DNA of 64,000 bases from assembly GCA_021014325.1 (NCBI GenBank), contig CM037460.1:19373044-19437043 (forward strand), given 5' to 3'. Under the pieces are notes generated by a model, which saw nothing but the letters and a program-made list of their open reading frames with translations, had not been told where the DNA came from and did no database searches. A program made the position numbers and the translations under genes. Each line of letters starts with the position of its first letter. Positions within the stretch are counted from its first letter, which is position 1. Of this stretch, positions 1 to 10,588 are shown piece by piece. The DNA comes from Plazaster borealis (Eukaryota > Echinodermata > Asteroidea > Forcipulatida > Labidiasteridae).

Positions 1-252
1 TCTGTTGTTATTATTCGAGTCTGTTACCATAGGAACAGTCTAGTTTCCTCCCTCAGCCTTATTAAGGTAGGTATACAGACATGTGCAGAGAAAAGCATGG
101 CAATGCTTTGTGCAATGTGACAGTACTATGAAACACATGTTACAAATTTCTTATGTGTCTTTTTGTTCATTTAGTTCTTGGAACACTTGTTTATTTCCAG
201 GAAGACTTCAAAAGCTAGCTACATGACACGTAAACCATTTTGTTGCTTAAGT

Positions 253-598
253 TGGGTTTGAACAAAGAAAAATTGACTAAAGAAGGATTTGAACCAACGA
301 CCTCCGGTTTAACATGCCGGTGCTCTACCAATTGAGCTATCTAGCCCTGTTTTGGCAGTCTCCCCATTTTGTCAATATTTTGTTCGGGGGTGCCAGTCAG
401 AAGCCATTCAACCTGTAACTGCTGTATAGCCAGGGATCACACTCAAGTTTACGATACAACCTGGGAAGCGGTAGCAAAGGGATCACCTTAAGGGAATGCG
501 ACTTTTAAATTCAAATCCAGGTTCCAGTCAATTTGTCTTTGTTCAACCCCAAATTAATTAAAATTTACCCAGTAAGTTCCCCTTGTGGTTTATTACTT
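253..598 (-). mobile_element. tRNA-containing repeat, copy A
   Basis: On the minus strand, 275-347 reads as a tRNA-like domain: AGCTCAATTGGTAGAGC (D arm), a loop with GTT at the anticodon position, and GGTTCAAATCC (T arm). It is most like tRNA-Lys/Asn. It is followed (plus orientation) by a body with GTGCCAGTCAGAAGCC and CCAGGGATCACAC. The right end is CCCTTGTGGTTTATTACTT. GTTGAACAAAGAAAAATTGAC left of the tRNA recurs inverted at about 527-548. Confidence 0.8.
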
Positions 599-1428
599 GA
601 TAAAAAAAAGTAAACTCGCAAGTTATTACCCAAGCTGTAGACTACCGCCTAAACATTGTACTGCCCCAACTACAAGTAGGAAATCAACGTTAGCACAGAA
701 CATGTTAGTGCTTTAACACTGGAGCAGACCGTGGAAAACATTAGTGTAGCAGCTCCCTGCATTATCACATCCCATTGTCAGACCAGATGTCGTCCTTAAA
801 AACACAACAAGCGATTCTCTTTCTTCAAGACTATTCCTTTATCAACCTCTTCGCTTTCAGAGCGAGGCGTTTCCTCGACTGGCTCACACGGAGGCCCAGA
901 TGCTCTGTGACTCCCCCCTCCTTCTTCCTCTCATCATGCCCAGCACTGCCTCCTCCTCCCCCCCCCCCCATTGGAGTCCCGGCGAGGCCCCCGACATACT
1001 CCAAAACTAAGCGTCAGCAAGCGTAACAGACAGCCCTGGCCGTTCCAGAATCGTCTCCATTAGTGCCAAAGGACTGGTCACAGCGGGAGGGGGGTTATAG
1101 CCAGCGCACAACCGTGATTGCTTCTGACAAATCTTAATGGGTGGTCATCAGAACGAGGAATGGAGTACTTTATTTTATGCCAAGTCTAGTACCCCGCCAC
1201 TTTAGGCCATATGGTCATGGGAGATGTGTGTATGCGAGTGCTGTACTACATCGACTGGTTGTTTAGTGATGCTTTCCACATAACAACATTATCAAAAGTG
1301 ATGCAAGAGAGAAAAAAAATAATAATAATAATAAAAATATTCTGGTTTTCAGGTAAAATTTAAAACACTGTACATGAATGCTAGTCTTCTCATCAAGGCA
1401 GGCAAGCAATGTACATGTTTATATACCA
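599..1428. other. No recognised gene
   Basis: Nothing recognisable apart from a pyrimidine/C-rich patch at 906-971 and a short (AAT)n run near 1318-1335. The open frame at 775-1026 is low complexity (poly-Pro) and unsupported. Confidence 0.6.
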
Positions 1429-1860
1429 ACAATTAATATAGGAGTCCAATATTGATAAATATAGGATGCTAGGGAAGCTTAGCAGCTAACTCTCGCAAGT
1501 ACTAATAGATTTTACATTGAGTATCGTATTGATGGCATTGCGCGTATGGCTATGAACGCCGAACACGCTTTAACCAACAAGTCTTAAATATGCACATGTT
1601 TGTATACTGCACTAATAGATCCTTGTCATCTGATTGGTGGAACACGAATCACGTGTCATACTTCATATTTCCATGTATACTGTTAGGACACTCCAATAGT
1701 TAATATATGAGTCCTATATTGATAAATATAGGATGCTTGGGATGCTTCACAGCTAGCGTACTAAAAGATTTTACATTGAGTATCGTATTGATGGCGTTAC
1801 GCGTATGGCTATGAACGCCGAACGCGCTTTAGCCAACCAGTCTTAAACAGCACAAGCATG
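1429..1860. repeat. Local direct duplication, about 165-bp units
   Basis: 1429-1600 and 1695-1860 are near-identical direct copies sharing TTTTACATTGAGTATCGT, GTATGGCTATGAACGCCGAA and CAGTCTTAAA-like ends. Each contains an inverted motif; in the second it is a perfect 9-bp stem, TCCTATATT-GATA-AATATAGGA (1712-1733). Probably a repeat family or small tandem duplication with an unrelated spacer. Confidence 0.75.
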
Positions 1861-2052
1861 TCTTTATCAGCAGTTATTATTGAAATAAATTATAAATTGT
1901 TCAAAACTTTGTATTATTTATTTTTTGAATAATTGTACGCTTTTCCCCAGGAAAATTGCATCAAGTGCGAACACACATGAGGTGGTGGTGGGGTTAAAGG
2001 ACTTTCTGGGGTTTTACTTTCTGGGAATTGGCTCCATAGTGTGAAAAGGGCT

Positions 2053-2253
2053 TTAGTGTTTGCCCTTAACTCTTTCAGTGACTGGCCAGCAGACCAGTTA
2101 GCTTGTCATTTCACTGGTCAGCTTTTTCAAATAAAAGAGGGATGCTTTTCAACACTGAACCAGCCAGCCAGAGCACTTGGAGTGAATTTTGACTGGTCCT
2201 CAGGTGTTTTAACTGGCGTTTGGCCAGCGGACCAGTGTTAAGGAAGACCCCTG
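2053..2253 (-). mobile_element. CAG-ended MITE, family G copy (degenerate)
   Basis: Matches the element at 59458-59678 in reverse orientation: TTTGCCCTTAAC start, GACTGGCCAGCAGACCAG, and GCGGACCAGTGTTAAGG end. No clear target duplication. The 66-residue open frame across it is a by-product. Confidence 0.6.
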
Positions 2254-4481
2254 CATTTATTCCACATTGCATTTGTCTAGATCGAGCATCTTTGGCTACA
2301 GCTACTGCATTCAGTTAAATGTGATTTACCTGGCATCTGAGCCAGCGGACCGGGAGAACGCTGGCCGAATAAGTAGTGAATACAATTTGACCCCATCTTT
2401 ACCTTGGATCCTGTTTTCCCATTCAAATTAACACTAACCCATACCGAGGCTGGATTGACAAAAATTAGTCTGGATGACTCGTTGGTATGTTTAGAATCAG
2501 CATGCAATATTGCTCATGAGCACACAGGGAACCCAACGACATCGTGGCAGCATAACAAAAGGGTTTGACAAAGTTCAACGAACTAACCATTTGGCCACTG
2601 ACCTAAATTGTCATCACTTAATGAAACCATAGAGAAAGGACGATGAAACCACACACAAAATTTAACCAAGTTAAGGTCATCGCACTCTTGACCCATTGGG
2701 CAAAAAAGAAGAGAAGAAAAAGAAAAAAAGGAAATTTGAATATAAACAAATAAAAGAAAATAGGGGTTACACCTTCCGGCCACGTTAGTCACTGTCGGCC
2801 TCTGTCTCTCTCTGGTCCAGGAAGACTGACAAGTGAATGGGTCATGTTATACATGTGGACACCCAGCTAATTGGACTCAGTTGATTCTGACAAAGGAAGT
2901 AATGTCAAATGACTTACAACGGCAAGGCTCATAAGAATTGACAGTATACGCAAATGAAAACAAAAAGTCTCAACAAGACAAAATGAAAAAACAAGGCAAC
3001 CTTTTTGTTATTATTTGATTTCACTAAAAAAAAAAAATTATATATATATATTTTTTTAAGTTGGTACATTTTCTTTTCTGGAACCCGCTGAGCTGGAAAA
3101 TTGAACTTTTCATTTCCGTTGCGCCTTCGGGTGATAAAAGTGGGATTTAGAGCCCGAGACGGACTACAATAGGAATCATTGCACTGGATGCGGGTAGGGG
3201 AAAGTAGGGAGTTCATGATTAAAATTACATACTTTGAAGACGCAGAAGAAGAAAGGAAAAAAAAAAAAAAAAATGAGAATAATGGTGAGAAAAGGTGAGA
3301 TGGTCAAGTAGAAACTAAACAGAAAAAAAATCTCTTTATCATAACACTTCGGTCAGTGTCCTTTTTTTTTTTAATGGTACATGATACACAATCATGGTCT
3401 CCCATGCTAATGAACACGACATTCTTCATGTACATGTATTAGCCATTTGTTTGTTTTTAGGCAAGACGCCCCCCCCAAAAAAACAAACAAACAAACAAAC
3501 AAACAAACAAACAAACAAAAACTATATATATATTTATAAAATAATAATAATAATATTTATAATAATAAAAATAATAAAAATATAAAATTTTAAAAAATGT
3601 TTTAAATTAGTATGGTCCCCTTAATGTCTCTACTCTATTTATTACTGCACACAGGATCTAAGACCAACAATGCCATTAGGAAAATAGTCAGGCCGCTTTA
3701 ACGTTGTCCTAACTTTATTAATTACTGCAGACAGGATCTCAGACAAACTTGCCCATAGGGAGGAAAGAAGGGAAGAAAAAAAATGGTCTCAACTGCCAAC
3801 TAGTAGATATTAAGCACACTCCATTAATTTAATGTATTCAACAACAAAGGACATGCACTATGCTGAGGTAAAAGCATTCAGCATTTAAAAAAAAAAAGTA
3901 CTTTGGTTTATACCTCCTGTCTCATTCCATTTCATTAATCACTCTCACTTCAGTTCAACCTCTTTGCAAGACCAAAAAGGGGAATATCTACTGGTACCGC
4001 GTTCACATTTTCGTACATTTGTTAACGGACTACCAGCGCAAGTTTGCTACATGTGGATCAAACCGTAAACAAAAAAATAATAATAATACACTCTCAGAAT
4101 GTCATGAGCATATTAGAGTGTGAATGTCATGATTGACTTACTTTGGCACTGACAAAGACAGTTCAACACCGTTGATAAATAATTTATTAATTCTCAATCT
4201 ACTCCTATGATATATGTATGTAGCCAACAAATTGATATGTGCTGGTCCTGGGTTCATAAAACTGTTGAGTGGGAGGGGGTTCTAATGTTGAAGGCTTTAA
4301 AAAGAGTCTCTTTATTACTTTTTTTATGATCAAGAATTTAAAAAAAAAAAAAAAAATCTTAATTTAAAAAATATTAAAAGTTTTTGATCAGCGATCCGGA
4401 GTCCAGAAAAGCCAGCTTATTAGATTAAAATTTGCAATGTTGGAAAGAACTTTGTTGTTGTTGGTGTTGTTGTTGTTTTTT
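2254..4481. other. Gene-free stretch with simple repeats
   Basis: No gene recognised. Contains a (TA)n/poly-T patch at 3027-3057, poly-A at 3258-3273, a (CAAA)n microsatellite at about 3480-3520 followed by (ATA)n to about 3590, and poly-A at 4338-4354. Two copies of a TTTATTAATTACTGCA-type motif near 3640 and 3716 suggest a decayed duplication. Confidence 0.6.
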
Positions 4482-4822
4482 GTGTCGTGGCCGAGCAGTT
4501 AAGTGCATCAGACTCAAGTTCTGGTTGCTGAGTCATCAGGGTGTGGGTTCGAATCCCGGTCATGACACTTGTGTCCTTGAGCATGACACTATAATTGCTT
4601 CTCACCACCCGGGGGTACCTGTGAGGGCAGAGGTGGTTCTTGTGATTGATTTAGCTTAGTGTGCTACATACTTGGCAGCACAGGCTGTATACTCCCAAGG
4701 GAGCTGAGATGGTTTAAGGAATGAAATAAATGGCCCAGTGACCAGGGGTAATAATGTTTGAAGCGCAATGATCATTCTTTGGAATTGTGCAATATATAAG
4801 AGTCAATATTATTATTATTTTA
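4482..4822 (+). mobile_element. tRNA-Leu-derived SINE
   Basis: 4482-4568 folds as a class II tRNA: acceptor GTGTCGT pairs with ATGACAC, GGCCGAGCAGTTAAG D arm, CAGACTCAAGTTCTGG anticodon arm with CAA (Leu), and GGTTCGAATCC T arm. A non-tRNA body follows and ends in GCGCAATGATC...GGAATTGTGC and (ATT)n. The tail resembles the 3' end of the LINE fragment at about 8033-8080, so it was probably mobilised by that LINE type. Confidence 0.85.
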
Positions 4823-4891
4823 CTACGAGAATCTTCTTCTAGTTTTTAAATCTTGAAAGAAAAACAATTGATGGACATGTGTATGGTGCTG

Positions 4892-4961
4892 GTAGCCGCC
4901 AAGTAAGTTTTTACGGTCATTAATTTTTGGAGTAATTACCAAAAGTACACCCTCCCTTTAA
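4892..4961 (+). mobile_element. Fragment of TTAA-flanked MITE
   Basis: Carries the family end: CCAAGTAAGTTTTTACGG, GAGTAATTACCAAAAGT and CTCCCTTTAAG. The other end is missing. Confidence 0.6.
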
Positions 4962-6325
4962 GAACCCTATTGCTTTTTCTGTAATTTTCATTTGAGTTCC
5001 AAATAAAATGCATTTCATGAAGCGATTGGCAAATTATTAAATGATAAATCTGCTATTTCTTTTAATTGCAATTCAAAGAAAATTGTGTAATTATTTTACT
5101 TGGCCTCACTCTGAAAAATATCAACAACGAAAACTCAAGCCCTTGTGAGAAAGGTGACAGCAGTATAATCCCTAATTGCATTGCCACTCGCATACAGCCA
5201 GTACCATAGAAGTAAATATAAATGCTAACTGCCGCAATTACCCCCAAATTATCTCCGTTGTTCAGGACAACAGAATACCTGCACCAACTACAATCTAGTG
5301 AGTCCATAACGTCAAATTCAAACACAATCCAAATAATGCCTTAATCAATTCCCCATTGTCAGCGTTCCCCGTCGTAATTTGAAGTAATTTGATTGCCCTA
5401 CTACAGTGCAAGGGAGCCGAGACCCCCAATAGAAAATATCACGCAATAACCAGGACCCTATGGTTATACACGTTCACCCAAGTGGTTGCAATTAACTCAG
5501 TATTCCCCCCCCCCTTATTCTATGAGGCACATTTTAAGGACTGGAGATGAATGTGGAGGTTTGGCAGGCGTCAAAATCACACAACGGCTCTTGATTGGTC
5601 TAATAGTCACACGGTGTCACCACGACAGCGCAGCAAACGAGTCCACAATAAGCACATCAACGGCCACCTTTGCCTCCGCAACAAAAGAGCAATTTCAGTC
5701 AATCACATCTAAGAATGGCCGAGATCTGGCATGCTAATAAAAAACGCCTGCACAAACTCAAAGGACAGTTAGTGCTATAGTCAATGCTCAGAGTGAGTAT
5801 GTCACCGTAATAAAGAAGTAGGCTCTACTACTACTCAAGAAAGTCACTTTTGATAGTAAAATCCTCACACAGGCATTAACACTAGTATCAGGCATGATAT
5901 TTGGTCATTAAAAAAACGTTGGAATATCTTATCGAGTACAAGGACTCACCTACATGTACACATAGTGTAGGCTCTAATAATAGACATTACAAGCTATTGA
6001 ATCAGATTTTTTCAGTTTTTTCCAAGAGCAAAAAAATCAGAAAACCGAAAAAAGTAGGAAGAATATCATGCCTGTAGTATTAATTAAAAAATTAAAACTG
6101 ATAACATGTTCTCTCGTCACTAGTGTACTTCTTGAAAAAACTTTTAGTCCAAATTTAATTTTTTTTCAGACCAAGTCAAACTGACAACAACTAAAACGAA
6201 TTACACACATCTACTGTACATGTTCAAGTACATGTACATGTAGCAATACTGGCATTTGAAATGATGGTGTGGGAGTGTTTATGTAAGGCTGGGGTAGTTC
6301 ATGTACAATGTATATTCTATTTTGG
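4962..6325. other. No recognised gene
   Basis: Ordinary AT-rich sequence with unsupported short open frames, for example 5486-5737 (+). At 5990-6070 a TTTTTCAG...GAAAAC segment resembles repeats at 21220-21290 and 34490-34570 (a TTTTCTGAGGGCAA-type word), so it is probably a decayed dispersed repeat. ACATGTACATGTA palindromes lie at 6220-6245. Confidence 0.55.
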
Positions 6326-6515
6326 GTTGAACAAAGAAAAATTGACTAGAGCAGGATGTGAACCTGCGACCTCCGGATTAATGTGCCGGCGCTCTACCAA
6401 CTGAGCTATCTAAGCCCAATGTTAGCCATCTCTCTTATTTAGTCAATCTTTCTTTCTTCAACCTCACAAATATGTTAAAAATTACCCAGTCAGTTTCCCT
6501 TGTGGTTTATTACTT
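6326..6515 (-). mobile_element. tRNA-containing repeat, copy B
   Basis: tRNA-like domain at 6344-6417 on the minus strand (AGCTCAGTTGGTAGAGC; GTT-type loop; GGTTCACATCC). The internal body of copy A is missing; the right terminal motif CCCTTGTGGTTTATTACTT ends at 6515. Confidence 0.8.
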
Positions 6516-7584
6516 CAAATAATATGAACATACATTCTGCACAAGTTCTGCATTAGAACCAAGTACTTTCTGCCTAACTTCGTTTACCTAAAAAAACAGA
6601 AGGAAAACAAACCTACGTCAAACCGAAGGTTTACATCAACATTAGAGTATCGCAAAATGAAATTGAACATTACTTTTGACATAACTATACGGGTAGTAAT
6701 TGTCCGCAATAAAAAACGGCCATATAAATAAATAAATGAAATAAAAAAAGGCATTCTCCATCATTTGTTCTCTAACAACGTAACAAAACTGTCTCTTCTT
6801 CAATAACCTGGCCTAGCTTCTAGTAACATGCAAGCACAAAAACAACAACAACAACAACAACAACATTCTAAAAGTACTAGTCAGTTAAAGATATTATACA
6901 GGATTGGTAGAGTTAACTAAATAGTCCTAGACAGTGTTCATGTTTTGTGTGATCAACCATCTACATGAAATAACAAACCTTTGAAAATGTGGGCTCAATC
7001 CGTTGTGTGAGTCAGGAGAAAATAGTGAAAAACCATTCACAATTTTCAGCATGTAAACACATCGTCCTTAATTTGATAATCAGCCATTGCATTATTTAAG
7101 GTTTTCAGATACAGTTTCCTTGAATACGACTTCATTTCAGAGGGAAATGTTTCACCGAACAAATGGTTCTAGTATGAACTTATATATATAATTGTTTCTT
7201 ACCTTTTTAAAATTTTTTACAACGACCAAAACTTGTTCAAAGGAAGCATACATTAAGAGTACAAATTAATCAAAATTTTGTGAACAAACAGTGATAGAAA
7301 TTAAAGAAAAACAGTTCCCCCCAAAATGATCAAATTTTCTGGAAAATAATGAACGATCGTAGTAAATTATTGCCAGGAAAAACCTTGTTGATTTCTAATC
7401 TAAAATTTTAAATTGTATCCGGTAAACCTTGAGAGATTTTTTCCAATTTGAATCGCTGTCTAATTATGCTGTTCAAATGTTATTGATGGGTTTAATTAGG
7501 CAATTTAATTCAGCATTAAAACATCAGAAAACATCTCCATAAAAAAAAAATAATAATAAATAAATAAATAAAAAGTCCTCCCTC
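6516..7584. other. Gene-free; decayed MITE at about 6940-7160
   Basis: 6940-7160 resembles the TTAA family (AAATAACAAACC, GGGCTCAATC, TTTCAGAGGGAAATG). A (CAA)n microsatellite lies at about 6840-6865 and AT-rich simple sequence at 7540-7572. Nothing else recognised. Confidence 0.55.
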
Positions 7585-8088
7585 CTATTGACTAAGGCAA
7601 TCTTCTTGTATGAGTTGGACAGAGTTCAAAGACAACAAAACAGTGCAGCTCGTTTGGTACATGTATGTTCCACACCCTTGAGGGAACACTGCTACTTTAC
7701 CCCATCACTCAGGCAACTCCATTGGCTACCGTTTAGAGAACGGATTCATTTTAAATTGCTCTTTTTTGTTTAAAAATGCTTGAACAAAACTTTTCCTAGA
7801 TATCTTTCCAATTTACTGTTATTTTTCTCCCCTCCACGTTTTCTTCTTCGGTTCACACTTGACATCACTCACTCGATTGTTCCCCATGCAAACAAAGTTC
7901 TGGGTCAAAAAGCATTCAGTGTAGCTGGATCAATGATTTGGAACAATCTTCCTCCTGTCAGAATCTGTTGGTTTATCTTTATTTTGTAAAGCTCTTAAGA
8001 CTCACCTCTATCCATGTTAATTTCTAATATGTGCGCGATGATCTTGATGGAATAGCGCCTTATAAATGTTAATCGTTATGTTATGTTA
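7585..8088 (+). pseudogene. 3' fragment of a CR1/L2-like non-LTR retrotransposon
   Basis: Two open stretches give C-terminal reverse-transcriptase-region peptides typical of CR1/L2/Rex1-type LINEs: VQRQQNSAARLV with LRQLHWLPFRERIHFKLL (7588-7773), then KVLGQKAFSVAGSMIWNNLP (7780-7989). Family members read similar to RVQNSAARLV, LHWLPVRQRI and AFSVAAPKLWNSLP. The frame is broken between the stretches and near 7980. The 3' tail at 8033-8080 (GCGCGATGATC, GGAATAGCGCCTTATAAA) ends the element. It is a dead 5'-truncated copy with no catalytic YxDD region. Confidence 0.85.
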
Positions 8089-8299
8089 GGTTAATGGACA
8101 TTTATAGTCTACTATGTATGGACTCATCTCATAAAAAGATATCATCGCAAATCTTACAAATTGACGAATGAAGCTAAATAAGTGCGTGTCATTTGTCGGT
8201 CTGTCATACTTGCGACGAAATGATGTACCGTCCCTTTTGTTGTTTTTGGCTGGCTTTTTGTTTTCTGTTTTTTTTTCCTTTGTGGTACTAGGCCTACCT

Positions 8300-8495
8300 G
8301 GGCCCAATTTCATAGAGCTGCTTAAGCAGAAAATACTGCTTAACAACTTTTCTGCTTAGCAGAAATGAGCAGGATACCAGTCATAAATTGTACATGTGAC
8401 ATGGTATTTTGGCTGGTAACCCTGTTCTGGTACTTGCATAATTTTGTTGCGCTTAGCTACTTTTTGTGCTTAAGCAGCTCTATGAAGTTGGTCCT
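8300..8495. mobile_element. Palindromic MITE, GGGCCCAATTTCAT family
   Basis: Starts GGGCCCAATTTCATAGAGC and ends with the inverted equivalent (GCTCTATGAAGTTGGTCC). Internal words CTGCTTAAGCAG, TACCAGTCA and TTTGGCTGGTAACC recur in other copies. No clear target duplication. Confidence 0.8.
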
Positions 8496-8675
8496 GCTGT
8501 ACATGAAGTTCTAGCCATTTGAAACTGGGTTTGAATGTAAGGGCTGGTAACCCTGTTCTGGTACTTGCATAATTTTGTTGCGCTTAGCTACTTTTTGTGC
8601 TTAAGCAGCTCTATGAAATTGGTCCTGCTGTACATGAAGTTCTAGCCATTTGAAACTGGGTTTGAATGTTAAGGG
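8411..8675. repeat. 131-bp tandem duplication
   Basis: 8411-8541 and 8542-8675 are almost identical, from GGCTGGTAACCCTG to TTTGAATGTAAGGG. The unit takes in the right half of the MITE plus flanking sequence, so the duplication postdates the insertion. Confidence 0.9.
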
Positions 8676-10025
8676 TTTCCTCGGTCTAAGTTCAAAACTC
8701 TAATGAGACCTCTCCTCTCTGAAGTCCATGAATCCTAGAAAAAAAATGAACCCCATCGATGTAGTTCTCCAACTTGATTTCCACTTAATTTGTTTCAGGT
8801 GTGCCTTCAATTTCACATTTTATTACCCAATAAAACAGTCTAAATAGCGGTCTCGGAATCCCCAACAAGGCATCCCCTGCTGCGGCATAAAAACCACGCT
8901 TACAAAAACAAAATATTTAGGTACAATTACCAAGCAAAACTTGCTTAAGTCCACTCTGACACCAGATCTGTTGCCCCATAGCACTACTGGCTGACCCTGA
9001 CAACTCCAGAGTCAATGTCAATTAGTACACGCTGTACTTCCACACTGACATCATCTATTTCATAATGTTATTGTTTACACAAAATCAAAAAAGAAAAGAA
9101 AGGGGGGGGGGTGTATTAATGATACCAACAGAAAAGGTCCCCTAAGTGTGGCTGCTGACACTAAAATCATAGTATCAATGTGTGGTATGTTGTTCTTCTA
9201 CCCGGTAGCCACTTATAGCTGGTCTCCCAGCATTGCTAATCACACTGTGATTTGTTCAGGCGTCCGAGGCCGATGGTAGGCATACAAAGAGTGCATGGTT
9301 ACCCGTCTAAAATCAACAACGGCAACAGCGGGGTCTGATAGCTTTGTGTTGTGTGTAAAAACAAAAGTGCCAGGATCCTACGGCTTTTAATGGTGGGTAA
9401 GTTTAGCATCCCGACCCCGTGATATGTTTTTGTGGTGTACATGAGATTTGTTGCCCCGACCGGCATGATACTTGTGATCTTTAAATGGGATGATGCCATG
9501 CAAGGCCGGGTAACCGGACTTGACTGATTGGATGAGTAATGCACAGACAGACAAAACAACAAACCAACAGACACTCTCTGTATTCACCAAAACATGTACA
9601 TGGTACATGAATGACATACTTGTTTTGTGTACATGTATGGTATGTACCAGTGTGACATTGAACATGCCCTTGCATGCCTCAAAGTAGTTACATGTACATG
9701 TACTTTCACATATCTCAGCGAATACCAATTGTCATACAATCTCTTTCAAGGACTTTGTTGATGATTCCTAAGGTTCCTTTACTTTGTCCTGAATTGGTCT
9801 TCTTTTGACCTGCAAGTATATATGCCGAAATCAAGACTGAACAAAAATAGTGTACATTCACGATGTCACTGTCAGGCCATATACTGTACATGTACTTCAG
9901 GTAGGCAACTGCCTCCATGCCCGTGGTGGTAAATTGCTTTGGTGTCCTTTCAAATGTTCTAGTAGAAATTTTGATTGGGTAAAACTGCCTGGCCCTTTAC
10001 TAAGAATGTAGTATCAGGTCTGGTC
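8676..10025. other. No recognised gene
   Basis: No gene recognised. Overlapping minus-strand open frames at 9299-9728 have no family features. Several ACATGTACATG motifs at 9595-9700 and 9885-9895. 9902-10020 shares GCAACTGCCTCCATGCCC and AAATGTTCTAGTAGAAATTT with 20650-20790. Confidence 0.55.
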
Positions 10026-10588
10026 TAGTGTTCTCCGTTAACAGTGGTCTGCTGGCCAAATGCCAGTTAAAACAACCAAGGCAAAGCCGCCAACATTTTA
10101 ATCTTGCAATCAGGAAGATTTTGTCCAACAATCAGGGAGATATTTAGATTTACAACAGGCAAGGGAGAAAGAAGACAACAACAAAAAATCCCACGACCGA
10201 CCAATGGTGTACAACAAACTTCTGCTGCATAATCAGGAAAAAAGTTTCCAAAATCAGGGAGATTTTCAAATTTGTTCATTAGAACATAGAAAGGTTGGTT
10301 TATGTTCAGGGAACTTTCTGCAGAATCAGGGAGAGTTGGCAGCTCTGCTAAGGACCAGTCAGAATTCTGTCCAACTAGTCATGCTGGCTACTTCGTTGCT
10401 TGTCACCTCTAAACGTCAACCACTGATTGTTCATGCTGCTCCAAATTACACGTCTCGCACAAACCAAAAATGTAAAAAAAAAACCGTAAAGTACGGACCA
10501 AACAAATGCTGGTGGACCAGTTAGATGACAACCTAACTCAACTGGTCTCGCCGGCTAGCCACTTGAAACTTTAAAAAGCAAAACCCTG
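10026..10588 (+). mobile_element. Family G element interrupted by another repeat
   Basis: The left part (GTGTTCTCCGTTAACAGTGG, GGCCAAATGCCAGTTAA) and right part (GACCAGTTAG, GGTCTCGCCGGCTAGCC, AAAACCCTG) match family G. About 10080-10345 is a different repeat (AATCAGGGAGATATTTAG, AATCAGGGAGAG) also present at 39219-39413, so this is a nested insertion. Confidence 0.65.

Noticed and set aside
671..700. Possible start of the last GMDS exon (minus strand DFLL)
   Set aside because: The following residues (VVGAVQC) do not match the conserved GDxxKAKxKLxW continuation.
4482..4568. Genuine tRNA-Leu gene
   Set aside because: The fold is good, but the same head plus shared body occurs at 27305-27606 and a LINE-like tail follows, so it is a SINE.
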